Shown in pieces: positions 11,563 to 23,387 of a DNA stretch of 64,000 bases; position 1 is the stretch's first letter; every line of letters starts with the position of its first letter. The stretch is taken from contig BSWB01000004.1 of NCBI GenBank assembly GCA_033239125.1, forward strand, positions 29,509,501 through 29,573,500, read 5' to 3'. The notes under the pieces are model-generated. The model was not told where the DNA came from. It did not search any database and saw only the letters and a list, made by a program, of their open reading frames with translations. The translations under genes were made by a program, and so were the position numbers. Source of the DNA: Fagopyrum homotropicum (Eukaryota > Streptophyta > Magnoliopsida > Caryophyllales > Polygonaceae).

Positions 11563-14215
11563 TGTAACACCCCAAATTCTCAGAACTCGGAGCGCTACTG
11601 GTTAGGACCTCACAATGGGTCCCGACCTCAGTTTGACAACAATATTACTAGGATCTTACAACAAGACACAAATAAGAAAAACCGAAATTCATAAAATGTA
11701 TTTGAAAAAGGATGAATGCAACAAAGTCTAATAGCCTATCGTACTTAAACAATGGAAAAGACTAATTGTCTTAACAAAAGGGAAAGACAACACAACAACA
11801 ACCCAAACCCCCACTCTAAAGAGTACGGAGACCCGGCTGACCACTACTTCCGGATGACTCAGCTGTTGTTCTAACCTGCAGTAAAATTAAAACACAATAA
11901 AACAACCATTAGCTAGTTATCTAAACATTAGGAGAATAACAATAGCACACACACACAAAAAATATTAAACACTCATCATGCTTTCGTACAATCCATTTAT
12001 TATCTTCATTTAAGTCATTCACTTTAATGATACTTATTTTGTGACACGAGGGATTCCCAAACCTCGCCTTCGCCCCCGTGTACCCATCAGGAGTGGATCC
12101 GATGCATCTCACCGTGTACCTGTATGGTCTGGGTATAGAGAACCTCCCAGTCTCCTGGCAAAGCTGGGCAGTGATGTCACGGCCCGTTATACATACACTT
12201 GGGCCTTAACACATAATAACCACGGTCGTCTTAACAAGTTGTTATTTATTATAACACACATTGCACACACACAACCATTATCACCCAACTAATATCCAGA
12301 AACTGGCTAAGTAAGTCGCAAGGACTTACCTGAGTCAAAATACACTCTAACACGTCTCAAACAGTCCGTACTCGTGGTAACTCAAACGCCTGTCAAATAA
12401 GGCATGTGCATCAAAATCACATCTAGATGTCCAACCTCATGCTAAGGAATTACGGAACAAGTTCTAACGGTAAAAGACCATTTTACCCTCAGCTGAAGGC
12501 TTCTCAAATTTATTCTTAAACTTTCTTATTCCTTTTAAAACTTGTTTCCATACTTTGTGTCTCTCGGTTAGCTACTTATAGGTCACCGGTTCAAACTTGA
12601 ATCCACTCGAAAAGAATAACACTCTTCCTCCTTCCCGGTTACCATCTATTACATATATTATCCGTATTATATACTTTAACTTTTCTCCTCAACTCACTTA
12701 TTTAATCGTGTAATTATTCGGTACTCATATATATATCTACATATTTTATTTCCCATCTTGTACGGATTTAGGTACACTTACGTCATGAGTATATATATAT
12801 TCTTATGTTTGTTTATATATACAAATCCTGAAATCCCAACTTATTTATATACATATTTATATCTCTTTTACATAATTTCATAAATCCCAACTCGTACTTA
12901 TATATATACTCGCATTTTTATATATTCTATATTTATGCTTATAAATATACTTTTATATAAAGATTATATATCCATTAAATTCCAAGCTTCTATAAACATG
13001 AATAGACTTTAAAACACTTATGTGTACACTTTTATTTCATATTATATATATATATATATATATACGTATATGTATATACTCGGCATACACAACTCTCATA
13101 TAAGCTCACACCTGCTCCTACTAACCTACCGTATTGCATACCCGTACCACCTCCAATCTATGGTTTATATATGTATTCAAATTAAATTTATATATGTTTT
13201 CCAACTCAAATATATATACGTATACACTCTCTAATATATACGTATTCTAACTCACATATATACATGTATTAAAACTTGATTTTATACATATTTCATTCAC
13301 AGTTATATTCGCAGGACAGGAGGAAGAAGGACCGGAGGAGGCTCTTACCGGCTGCAGTCCGGCATCCTCACTGGTGGTCGGAAACGACGGTGCGGAGCTG
13401 CTGCATGCCGAAGAGAGGCTGCAGTGTAGCAATTCAAGAGTCGAGAGAAGGAAGGCGGAAAGAAAGGAGGGAGAAGGGAGGCGGTCTAACCCACTGCAGC
13501 GGCGGAGGGAAGCTCGGCGGCACTGGCGGTTGACGGCATGGCGGAACAATCCCGTCGTTGTTGCTACTGGCTCGAGGCGGCGGCAGCAAGGGCGAGGGAG
13601 GCGTCGTCGCAGTGACAGCCAAGCGAGGAAGACGCTGCTAGGGCTGATGTCGCCGGCGGACAGGAAAGGCGGACGAGGCGTGGTGGCGGCGTCGTCTGGG
13701 CGGTCGACGGAGGCGGCGCAGTGGCACGGTGGCGGCTTCGGTGTGGTACGTTGTTGCGGCTGTCCTTTGTACAAAGAGAGAGACGGAGTAGCAGGAAGCG
13801 GCAAGTAGGAGAATAGAGGATTAGGTTAAACGTGTTTAGCAGCAGGATTAGGGTTTAGGGTTAGCTTAGGAAATGGGCTGCTGGGCTTAGTAGGTGGTCC
13901 TAGTAGTGGGCAACATCCGGCCTGCCCTCGCATTATAACACGGATCCGAAACTCGTTACTCGCCCCGGATTTTCCGTTTATGTGCGGGAATTTATATAAT
14001 ACGAAATTATATTCCGTATTGTATAAATTATTATTAAATTTTAACGTACGTAAAAATTATTTTCAAACACATAGTCTCATCATTTTATGTGAATTAAGGT
14101 CACATAAAATGATTGAACCTAAAACTCGTTTTAATTTATTTATTTATTTAAGATTGACATATCGGAATTCGTTTAAAATCAAGGTTAACAGATTTTAAAA
14201 TTTTCGGTTATTACA
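11563..14215 (-). mobile_element. E: 3' LTR, minus strand
   Basis: The LTR is 2,653 bp, from TGTAACACCCCAAATT to CGGTTATTACA. It holds CGAGG/CCTCG (12047-12066), GTAAGTC/GACTTAC (12311-12329), a GGTAAAA/TTTTACC hairpin near 12470, an AT-rich part with a short TA repeat (about 13045-13063), a GC-rich leader (about 13310-13810), a double telomere-like box (13848-13864), two AGCCCA boxes (minus strand) at 13874-13887 and a 14-bp-stem hairpin (14079-14113). The longest frame in the window (185 codons, 13247-13804, minus) lies in the GC-rich leader. It is low-complexity, and overlapping frames are also open, so I do not call a gene. Confidence 0.9.
13848..13864 (-). promoter_or_regulatory. Telo-box pair upstream of the E leader
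   Basis: Two overlapping plant telo-box motifs (AAACCCTAA on the element strand) lie about 360 bp into U3, beside two AGCCCA boxes. The same layout recurs in the E 5' LTR (40635-40651 and 40661-40674). In plant promoters telo-boxes with site II elements drive expression in dividing cells; here that role is inferred. Confidence 0.5.
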
Positions 14216-14252
14216 TCAGTGCCCCCTTAAAAGAAGTTTCGTCCCGAAACTT
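14216..14252 (-). promoter_or_regulatory. PPT block of E: palindrome, 18-nt gap, LTR
   Basis: On the element strand the palindrome AAGTTTCGGGACGAAACTT (14234-14252) is followed by CTTTTAAGGGGGCACTGA, which contains the polypurine tract, and then by the LTR. The gap is exactly 18 nt. Confidence 0.85.
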
Positions 14253-14439
14253 AGAATCATTGTTTTACTCACACGTTTCCTTGGGTATATTTTAGTTTTC
14301 TAAACATTTTCGTTTGCTATCATGCAACTACTCAATCATCGAAAGCAGACACGTATACCATAAAACGTAATCACTCAAATAAAAAAAAAACTTGAAAGGT
14401 CAAACAACACAACATCCGAGTACTAACTCGTCAATACAG

Positions 14440-14660
14440 GCGTAACATCTAACCCTGCAAAGGACTCGGAATAGTTATGTCTAATACTCTCCTCGGTCTC
14501 CCAAGTGGCCTCATCATCTCCTCGTCTAGGCCACTGGATTCTCAACCTAGGTATCTCCTTAGACCGCGGACGTCTAGTACTGCGCTCCAAGACAGCTACT
14601 GGTACTCTACAAATGTATGGTCAGGCTCAACTGTCAGGTCCTCATGGCTGACGACGTGTC
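14440..14660 (-). pseudogene. pol: E integrase C-terminal relic
   Basis: In shifting minus-strand frames this region gives the signature tail of gypsy integrase: a leucine/proline stretch, a basic segment ending in an IQW core, and then DDEATWETEE just before the stop. The same tail is visible in C (about 19740-19800). It marks the end of pol, about 200 bp from the PPT. The frame is broken by stop codons and no active protein is expected. Confidence 0.65.
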
Positions 14661-15988
14661 TCGGGTTTGGTAGGTACTCTCTCAACGGTTTGTTTCCTAA
14701 ACTACTTCCAGCTCATTTGATGACTCTACCACACTTTTCCTTCCATTGGCGCACCTGTTTTTTTTTTTTTTTTTTTTTTCCGAAAGTTCCCGTCTATCGA
14801 TTCTGAAATAATGATCTTAAACTTATGTCGGCACTTTACTAAGTGCCTAATGCCCTTTTTAATACAAACTGCTTGGCTCGTTTTCCTCAATGTGACCTAA
14901 TCGGATCGTTCCTTAATTAGTGGATTTTCACCTACTTCTTGTCAAACTTTCAAAATTATATAACTCAAACAAATCACAATCCCAAGTAAACCCGTTCATA
15001 TAGATCTCTAATTCCTTAACTTGAATCCATAGTTAATCTAACATTGATTTTCTTCATCTGCGGGTTATGGGCCTACCACGCTTCTGTTGTAACACCCATT
15101 AGTCACCATGGCGTCTTTCTGAGGGTCAACATGATTTACCCACACCCGCATATACTTTCCCTCTAATACTAGCAAGATCCTCTTCAAACATACCCTTACT
15201 CTCTTACTCAACCATAGTCTGTTCTTAATCAACCAGTAAGCAACCTCTAACCCGATTCTCTCCATATCCTTAGATCATCCCAGAAGGTTGTTGTTGCCTA
15301 CTTGGGAAATCCTTCAAGGCATCGGTAAGGTTACCTCTTAGATCCGCAGTCGCTAATGTCTCTTCTTAACGGTACCTATTCGTCAATATCAACCAACAAT
15401 TACACGTCCTCAGTTGACGTCGGTCAGCCTATAATTGACTTATCTCAATATCCCGGACTTACTCTTCTCATAACTATACTAGCGTTAAATTCCTAGTGAA
15501 CATCATCTGCTCGATTAATCCTTTAATGCTTTGCTATTTCGTTTTATCTTCCACACTTCTGTTTTCCTTAGGCTAAATCTACTTCTCGAACCCAACAGGG
15601 TCATTCATCTTGACATAAATAATCATTCCGAGTCTTCAACGATAGCTGGTAAATGTCTTTATAGTTCTGATGACTTTAGTTATCATCCCCTTGCATGGAC
15701 CGTCGGTGTTGATGACTTAGATCCCATGATAATTGGGGGTTACCTTGGACTTTCGAGTCCACCAAGGCCATTCTCATATATACATTCCTTTGCTGGTGTT
15801 ACCGGCAATATTGCTTTCATGAAACTCCGTTGTTTACGCTATAAGGATTCAACTCTTTGATACCGGCATTGTGATTTCTTTCAAATTCCTATATCTTTGA
15901 GGAGGTCAAGACCTCTCCACACTTGTAAAGTCTACATTATGCTTCTATACTCCATTGTAGGTATCCCTTCCATGCACCTTAGACCCTC

Positions 15989-15993
15989 ATATC
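15989..15993. repeat. Target-site duplication of the C array (left)
   Basis: ATATC directly precedes C LTR 1 and recurs at 33951-33955 after C LTR 3. Confidence 0.8.
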
Positions 15994-17279
15994 TGTAACA
16001 CTCCAAATTCTGAGAACTCAGGGAGCTACTGGTTAGGACCTCACAATGGGTCCCGACCTTGGTCTAACAACAACTTCACTAAGATCTTACAACAAGGCAC
16101 AAATGTAATTAAAAACAATTTCCAAAATATAATATTTTTACTGGTATGAAAGTACACATGTGACAGCCTTACAAACATATATAAAGATACATAACATGCA
16201 TGACATATGGAAGACTCCCCCGTCCCCATCTAATGAGTACGTGGACCCGGCTGACCATCCGTTCCGGATCACTCTGCAACTGTCTATCTCTACAAATCTA
16301 CAATACGGATAAACCGTTAGCTAACAATCCAAATATAAGTAGAATAACAACAGCACAAACACACGTAGAAACAAAATAAACAAACATCATGCTGGCACTC
16401 AACCATTTATTATCTATTAATTAGGTGATTCATCTTATTCAATTTTACAGTTGTGGCACGAGAGCTATTAACAGTTCTCGCCTCCGTTCCTTATACAACT
16501 GGGTGTAGGTCTAGCTGACCTCCGCCGGTAGCATCACTACAAACCGAGTATGAACTAGTCCCTAAAGAAACCCCCAGCGCCCGCAAGCTAACTGAGCAGA
16601 ATGCCACCGCCCGTTACTCTTAGTCCAAGTATAGGTTGGTAAATATCTATCACAACCTATAACTCTAAACATCTCAATCACACACCACTATCATCATTAC
16701 TGCTCATATTTAGAAGTCAGCTAAGTAAGCCCAAAGGACTTACCTGTTATAAATCTCGACTCTCTGTAAACCAAACTCGCTCTGTAAACTGTAGCAACTT
16801 AGTTGCCTGCCAAAGGAGATAAGTGCATTAGCACACTCCCACGTAATTAGAAGTCTAAGACTTCTAAGATAGAAGATCGTAATAGGACATAACCAATTAC
16901 AGTACTAATTTATGGTAAAATGACTATTTTACTCTTGGTCCCGAAACTCCCAGAATTTCCAAAACTCAAGTCTAAACTTCTATTTGAGACTATAAAGTCA
17001 TATTCTAAGTCCTAAAGTTTTGTTTGTTTACAAACTGTCACTTTTCTTATTTCCTATTTTCCGAGAGATTGTAAAGGTCCAACTTCGGTTTCAAAAATAA
17101 AATTCGTAAAAGCTTATAAAAATTCCAAAACAATTCTCTAGATCATCTATGATGTTCCCTCTACCCTTAGGAGCAAGAATTTCTCAAAACTGTTCATCCG
17201 TCATTTTTATAAAAATTCCAAAGTTGGTTACAACACTTGAAGTTTCCTATACTTAGCCAAAATCTGAGTACACTTTGAA

Positions 17280-17950
17280 AAATCATAACTCCTAAACCAC
17301 TCACTGGATTTATCCCAAATTTTGATATGTTCTACTATAAAATCTTATCTATAATATATCCAAAATTCAGCCGCAAAAGGAGATCAAAATCCTATTTAAA
17401 ACTATCTCACAAAACCGAATTTCAGCACCACCGAAAAACTGCTTACGACTCAATCTTTGAAAAATCATACATCCCAAACCACTCGCTGGATGCCTCTCAA
17501 ATTTTAATATGTTCTACAACAGTATGTACACTATATCATATCCAAAATTCAAGCCCAACGGATATCAAGAGCTTATTCAAAATCATCTCACAAAACAACA
17601 TCACTTGCTGTTTTCCCCAACACTCAGCACATATATAAAAACGTCAACTTTGAAACACAATAACTCTCAAACCGTAACTCCGATTCTTCCCAAATTTTAA
17701 TATGATCTACAAAAAGATGTCAACTATATCATATCAAAAATTCAAGCCTAACAGATATCAAAAGCCTATTCAAAACTATCTCACAAAACAGCATCCCATG
17801 CTGTTTTTCTCAACTCAGCACATTTATAAAACTGAACTTTGAAACCCCATATCTCTCAAACCATAACATGGATTCCTCTGAAACTTTAGTATGATTTACT
17901 TTGAAATACCATCTATAACATATCCGAAAACTAGCCAAAAAGGAAGAGTA
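17280..17950. repeat. Satellite-like tandem repeats of about 190 bp in C LTR 1
   Basis: About 3.5 degenerate units begin near 17280, 17461, 17656 and 17845. Shared landmarks in each are a CTCAAACC-type start, CCAAATTTTAATATG, TCTACAA, ATATCATATCCAAAATTCA and ATCTCACAAAAC. Counterparts lie at about 24681-25340 in LTR 2 and 31990-32640 in LTR 3. Confidence 0.7.
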
Positions 17951-18757
17951 TAGCTTACCCAAAATTGGACCCGAAGTTTACTGCTCGTAAATGTTGGAAA
18001 GCTGAAAAAGAAGTAACAGCTCCTTGTAATTGCTCCTTTGGCTGCAAAGTATGGGTTCTAGGATGGCTTAGCAGCAGCTACGCATATATATATATAAACG
18101 GAGGGAAGGAAGAGCATGTCATACTCACTATAATCTCGACAAGGAGGGAGGAGGGGCGCCTTGGTCTGTTGTGCTTACCCAATGGCTCAACAGCAAGCAG
18201 GGAAGACCATTGCGTGCAGAAGGATGGCGTCGGTTTGTGCTGGTTGGTGACAGAAAGATGAAGAGTGAAGAGGATACATGTGCTCAAGAAGGGAGGATGC
18301 AATGGATCTCGTACAGAAGGACGGACCGGTCGTCAAATCTCGCTCAGCAGACTGGGCGTGCTTCTGTATATCGATGGTGCTGATTAGGATGCAAGGGATC
18401 TGTGTAGACTGGGCGTGCTTCTGTAGATCGATGGGGCTGCACGTGATCCTGGAGCAGTTGAGGTAAACCGATCGTCAAATCTCGCTCAGCAGATCGTGGG
18501 AAGAAGGAGTGAAGGCCGGCGTGATCTTGTGCATTTAGGGGAAAAGATTTGCTCCTAATTTCCAGTTACGTAAGATAGGAGAGAGGAGTAAATTCTGAGA
18601 TCCGCTTGGCCTTCTCCAGCTGCTGGGCCGCGTCATAGGGTTGGGCTGAAGTAAGGGAGAGCTGGACTGAAACAAGGTAAAGGTATGGGCTGGGCAAGAT
18701 GGCGATGCTGGGCTGAGGCGGACACTGGGCGCTGGGCAAGCTGATGGCGGCTTCTGG

Positions 18758-18980
18758 GCTTGTCACAGACTCGTCACACACTTGTGTGGCCTTGTCACAG
18801 ACTCGTCACAGACTCGTCACAGACTTGTCTGGCCTTGTCACAGACTCGTCACACACTTGTGTGCCCTTGTCACAGACTCGTCACAGACTCATCACAGACT
18901 CGTCACAGACTTGTCTGGCCTTGTCACAGCTTCGTCACAGACTTGTCCAGACCTTGTCACAGCTTCGTCACAGACTTGTC
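18758..18980. repeat. CTTGTCACAGACTCG minisatellite, LTR 1 allele
   Basis: Short units built from CGTCACAGACT and CTTGTCTGGC alternate over about 223 bp. The LTR 2 (26152-26298) and LTR 3 (33462-33620) alleles are shorter, which explains most of the LTR length difference. Confidence 0.85.
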
Positions 18981-19309
18981 AACGACGAGTCATATTCTAA
19001 ATTAGGGTTTGGGGCTAAACTTATTATTTTATGTGAAGTCAAGGGATCGGAACTGGTAGGCTACGGAATAGACGGATACGGATCATGTTATAGTTTAGGA
19101 TTGGTTATAATAATCCTATCATTTTATGTGAAGGTAAGCTACATAAAATGATAAAATTTTATAAAGATCCTATCATTTTATGTGAAGGGAAGCTACATAA
19201 AATGATAAATTTTATAATAATGTGTCTAACTAAGTAGACGGATATGGGTCAACTGATGGAGATCGGGTTTGTTACAGAAATAAACGGAATAAAAATTCCG
19301 AATATTACA

Positions 19310-19346
19310 TCAGTACCCCCTTAAAATAAGTTTCGTCCCGAAACTT
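19310..19346 (-). promoter_or_regulatory. PPT block of C copy 1
   Basis: The palindrome at 19328-19346 is separated from the LTR by exactly 18 nt, reading ATTTTAAGGGGGTACTGA on the element strand. Confidence 0.85.
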
Positions 19347-19466
19347 AAAAGAAGACTCGTAATGTCGGAGTCCGTGCTAAAGAATTTAAGCGCCGTAAAG
19401 AGGTCACAACGGTCGAGTTCTGATTTGTTTCTGAAATAGCCGGAAGAAATATTCCCGGGTATTACA

Positions 19467-19503
19467 TCAATCCCCCCTTAGGATAAGTTTCGCCCCGAAA
19501 CTT
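19467..19503 (-). promoter_or_regulatory. Second, vestigial PPT block in C copy 1
   Basis: A second palindrome (19485-19503, centre CCC), again followed by exactly 18 nt (ATCCTAAGGGGGGATTGA) and TGTAATACCCGGG, lies 157 bp inside the first. It looks like an older PPT-LTR junction retained in the internal region. Copy 2 has the same at 26785-26821. Confidence 0.75.
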
Positions 19504-19573
19504 AAAGTACGTCAGTCATAAGGTCAGCCCTCAAGGTACGAATCTAGTGTATCTACTTGTTACTATACAAGAG

Positions 19574-19800
19574 TCATCGTTTCCACATATAAGTATCCCG
19601 CATATTAAGGTAACCAATAACACACATCCCGACTAAGCACTCGAGCATGAAAATAAACAAGTAGTCAGACAATATAACACAGATATAAGGCCAAACCCTA
19701 ACTCGTCGCTCCCTAGATGACACTATCTCAAGAAAGGTCTCTGAAAGGTTATGTCTCATACTACCCATAGTATCCAAGGTGGCCTCGTCGGCTTTTATAA
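19574..19800 (-). pseudogene. pol: C integrase C-terminal relic, copy 1
   Basis: The minus strand carries a gypsy integrase tail: a short GFIKADEAT segment, then MRHNLSETFLE and a basic end, closing about 260 bp from the PPT. It matches the E tail at 14440-14660 in position and character. The equivalent in copy 2 is 26892-27118, with nearly the same sequence. Only this fragment is readable; the catalytic core upstream cannot be followed. Confidence 0.6.
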
Positions 19801-22800
19801 AACCACTAACTCTGAAATCTTTTCATGTACAGACTTCACAAGTGCCTACTACCACGTTCTAGTGTGGTAACTAGATATCTCACCGGTATCATCCGGCTTC
19901 ATTGCCCGATTCTCTAAGCCGATGTCCTAACTTTTGTCTGGTAAGTATACCTCTAACTGAAACCGTAGAAAACTAGGGTTACACTCTCCAATGGGGTGAG
20001 GTTTAGTAGTCCATCAATCACTTATAAACCACTTTACAGCCTCGAGTGGTCACATTTTGCAACTCACCTCCAGGTCTTTTGATGACCGTACAGAAAATAA
20101 CCTAGTCAACTTTCTTCCCTTCGTTATGTTTACTTGACTACACACTCAGGCCAAAGGTCTTGGACCTCCGCTAGCACTTCACCAAGTGTCTAATGCTCTT
20201 TGTATCACGACTCACTTGCCTTTTAATATGGCTCGGTCATCTTATTCCTCAGGTAAGGAGTCATCCCTTTACCCTTTTCCGGTCTAGTAGTGGAGACACA
20301 ATCTAGTGGTCATCATTTGTATTCACTTGGCATTATTATAATATTTATGGATATCTAATATATTGTTAGCTCAACCTTAGGCTTCTCACGTTTTTTTTTT
20401 TTTTTTTTTTTTTTTTTGTGTCTTGAGTGACATACAATATGTCCGGAATGACGGTATTAGATACAAGGTGATCTCACATCACCGTCATTTGCTCACACTA
20501 CTTAATAGTTGTTAACATTGTATTGTGTCCTATAATATTCCTCTTACTCAAAACGCAACTCGACTCCGTTCCGAGATAAAATTCTTCTTATACTCCATTC
20601 TTGAGATTATGTTTTCTATATGTACGAGTACTGGTCTGTAAGTACACTCCCGTAGCTTCCTTTTCTTATTTTTCTTTCGATTCAACTTGATAGTTACTCC
20701 CTTGAGCTTGTTAGTGCAGGCCCTACACAATACCTTTATTACATCGTTTACTTCCTTTTTCATTCCATCAAGAAACTCATTCTAAAGTACCCTGCTAAGT
20801 ATTAAGTTCCAAATTTATTTGTCTACCGACATGTGACGAGGTCGGCATGCTTCACTTGTATCTATAATGGGGTACCACTCCCTTTCTATACTTCTATGTG
20901 CACATACTTTCTCGTCTATCTAGATGGTGATACAATTCCTCTACAAAATTTCCTATCACTCCATGTAGCCTATTTCACGTTCCTTCCAAACGAAATGCAT
21001 TTTACCAATTATCACCGTCTTACACTCGACACGTCATTTTCTGTACTCTCGAATTCCTTGCTGTGTGGGTTAGGACCCATCACGCTTCCGCTGTGTTACT
21101 TTGATAATTATGTTGTCACCCATTAATCATAAGGGCCTTTTTCCCGTGAGTCCAAAATGATTGACCCCAAAACTCTTCCTCTCAATTACACCATATGTCC
21201 TATCCGGATGAAGTACCCAATACCTTCCTTATTTGCCTTAAGGAACTAAGATAACGGTTGGAAGACGACCTCTTCCGTTTACTGTTGGAATTCTTCTAAC
21301 ATGGATCTAAAACTCTCTGACTCAACCGGAGTTGATCTTAACCAGCCAGTAAGAAATCTCTAATTCAATTCTCTCCATGCCTTTAGTTAATCAAAGAAGG
21401 TTGTCATTACCTACTTGAGGAAATTCTCCAAGGTGTCGGTAAGGCTAATTTTTATAATTCTACAATCACAATTATCTTTTCTTAACGGCACCCTATTCCT
21501 CAATACCAAAAGAAACACTTGTACGTCCTCCGTTGACGTCAGTCAGCTTATAGTTGACTTATTTCAATATCCTGAACTCTCTCTTCTCATGCTCTACTGG
21601 CATAAAATTTGGTAAGCACCAACTACTTGGTTAATCCCTTTCCCTTCGTTAGCTCGTTCTATCTCTTTCACTGCCGTTTTCCTTAGTGTCAACTCTCTTT
21701 CTCGAGTCCCCTAGGTCATTCTCACATGTTCCTTCATTTGTGTTGTTTATAATATTTCTCTGTTGAACTCCATTGACTCGGCTACCGGCCTCCTACTCCT
21801 TTTGATACTGACTTCGTGATTCCTCACCACTTTTTATCTCTCTGACGAGGTCAAAACTTCTCTACACTTGTGGGTTCTATCTTCGCTCTTACACTCAATT
21901 GTAACTCTTCTCTCCATGCATCTCTTAGTCACAAGAGTTTCTTCCGTATATATCACAGGAGAATCATCATTCTTCCTTGTATGAAATGATACGCACAATC
22001 TGTCTTGGCGGACATAGAACTTTATCTAAAGTGTATACTTCTTACTCCTCTACTTCTCCTTTTAAAATCTGTCTATACTAGTTGTGATATGTACCTTTTT
22101 TCTAGCCAGTAGGTAGTAAATCCCGTACACCATTCCCTTGGTCTCAAATAACAAAAGGGGTTCATTCCTGTTCGCCTAATCTTTCTTCTTAAGTTCTTAA
22201 TTAAAGTGACTGACGCGACTCGATCTGTGTTATTTATTAGGTAACTAGTACGTGTACCAATTTAACTTCACATTTGTCGCCGTTGATCTCTTGAAGGATC
22301 CTCCATATGTCTATAAAATTCTTTCATAAGTCTTTGGTTATCCTCCTTATCTGTCAACCAGTTACTACTAGTTGACCCGCACGTTTTATGTCTCCAATTT
22401 TACCAACCAGTATGTAGTTGACCTTCTATAAGATTCCGGACTTATTGTTCTTCGATCTCTTTGAAGTTTGATACACTTGGTGAAATCTATCTCCTTCAAT
22501 TTCTTGGTTAACACTCCTCCAACTCCTTCCAAGTCTGCACTTCTCTTGTTCTCTTATGGAATCACTATACTCTTTTGAGTCTAGTCCTAACATTCATATG
22601 TCTTCAAAGGGTTTATTAAGTCTTCCACGATAACTTGTAAGCGTCTCTTCACAATTCTTCTTACTTTGTTCATCGTTTGTTCGTGTTTCCCTGATATGAC
22701 CGTTAATGTTGGTAACTTAGATCTTTATGTGAATGAGAAGTTATTATGGACTCTCTAGTCCACCAAAATAACTTTCCCACATTCTTCCATTAGTTTGGTG

Positions 22801-23038
22801 TTGTGTTGTAATGCCACATTTATAGAATTCCGTTGTCTTAATTTCAGACTTCTAATGTATTTGATACTTACGTCATGATTTCTTGCAAACTCTTGCATCT
22901 TTGAGTAGGTCAAACCGTCTCTATGATGATGAAATTTATTTCACGTCTTTAAACTTATTTGTCAATGGTTGTCTTGTACTCCTTTAATTCTTCGCCTCAG
23001 GTCAGCACCTTATCTTCTTTGTACTCTCATGCCCATGC

Positions 23039-23293
23039 TTACATGTGGCGGCGTTTGCCTTGATTGTAACATCTTTTATTCTGCAAATCTTGGTTGTACT
23101 CCGTTCTGTATGATTCTTGTTCCCTTATCGTTATCTCTAATCCGACCTCTCGTCGTCTCTTACATGATTCTTCTAATTCATCTCTCAGCCTCATACGACC
23201 AAGTCCCTTGTATGACTTCCTGTTCCTTCTACCTGAGTTGACTCGGGGATTCCTTTCCCATCGTACGGTACTTATGGTGAAAATTGTCTCCAC
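23039..23293 (-). pseudogene. C basic gag-side frame, copy 1
   Basis: This 84-residue minus-strand frame lies about 100 bp after the primer-binding site, is rich in Arg, Lys and Glu, and has no CCHC knuckle. The copy-2 version (30352-30606) differs by only a residue or two, as expected for recent copies. Its place suggests a gag remnant, but I cannot match it to a capsid or nucleocapsid domain. Confidence 0.3.
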
Positions 23294-23375
23294 ATCTGTA
23301 CTTCTTTGCCCACTCGTTCTTCGGATGATTTATATGGTCACAAGGACGCCCACCAAAATATAACACTTAAACCTC

Positions 23376-23387
23376 GCTCTGATACCA
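23376..23387 (-). promoter_or_regulatory. Primer-binding site of C copy 1
   Basis: TGGTATCAGAGC on the element strand, three bases from LTR 2, matches initiator tRNA-Met. LTR 2 is therefore the 5' LTR of copy 1. Confidence 0.9.

Larger units (their letters stand above)
14216..15993 (-). mobile_element. E: 3' end of the internal region
   Basis: This is the PPT-proximal part of E. Next to the LTR is the PPT block (14216-14252); the integrase C-terminal relic lies at about 14440-14660; the rest is degraded pol with no long frame. It contains a T22 run (about 14758-14779). It is interrupted at 15993 by the C array, after ATATC (15989-15993), and continues at 33951. Confidence 0.8.
15994..19309 (-). 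mobile_element. C LTR 1 (3' LTR of internal copy 1)
   Basis: The LTR is 3,316 bp, the longest of the three. From U5 to U3 it has CGAGA/TCTCG (16459-16480), GTAAGCCC-AAA-GGACTTAC (16725-16743), TAGAAGTC/GACTTCTA (16848-16866), a GGTAAAAT hairpin (16914-16932), satellite-like repeats (17280-17950), a leader with many short frames (about 17960-18560), a cluster of AGCCCA-type boxes on the element strand (about 18625-18760), a minisatellite (18758-18980), a telo-box-like motif (19002-19010) and two tandem hairpins (19117-19153 and 19171-19207). Frames in the leader are shared by all three LTRs because these are copies; none resembles a known protein. Confidence 0.9.

Noticed and set aside
13247..13804. 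185-codon frame in the E LTR leader, with several overlapping frames
   Set aside because: It lies in a GC-rich, serine/proline/arginine-biased block with several frames open on both strands; the E 5' LTR copy has only a shorter frame. No domain is visible.
13848..13864. Interstitial telomere
   Set aside because: Only two TTTAGGG-type units are present, and they recur at the same LTR position; a promoter motif fits better.
14758..14779. Poly-A tail of a LINE or SINE (T runs at 14758, 20391, 27710)
   Set aside because: There is no adjacent non-LTR sequence or target duplication; they sit inside degraded gypsy internals.
17965..18261. Host gene exon in the C LTR leader, repeated at 25360 and 32671
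   Set aside because: The frames are LTR copies of each other, change length between copies and have overlapping antisense frames.
18758..18980. CRISPR or coding repeat protein
   Set aside because: Units are contiguous short minisatellite repeats open in all frames; copy number differs between otherwise identical LTRs.
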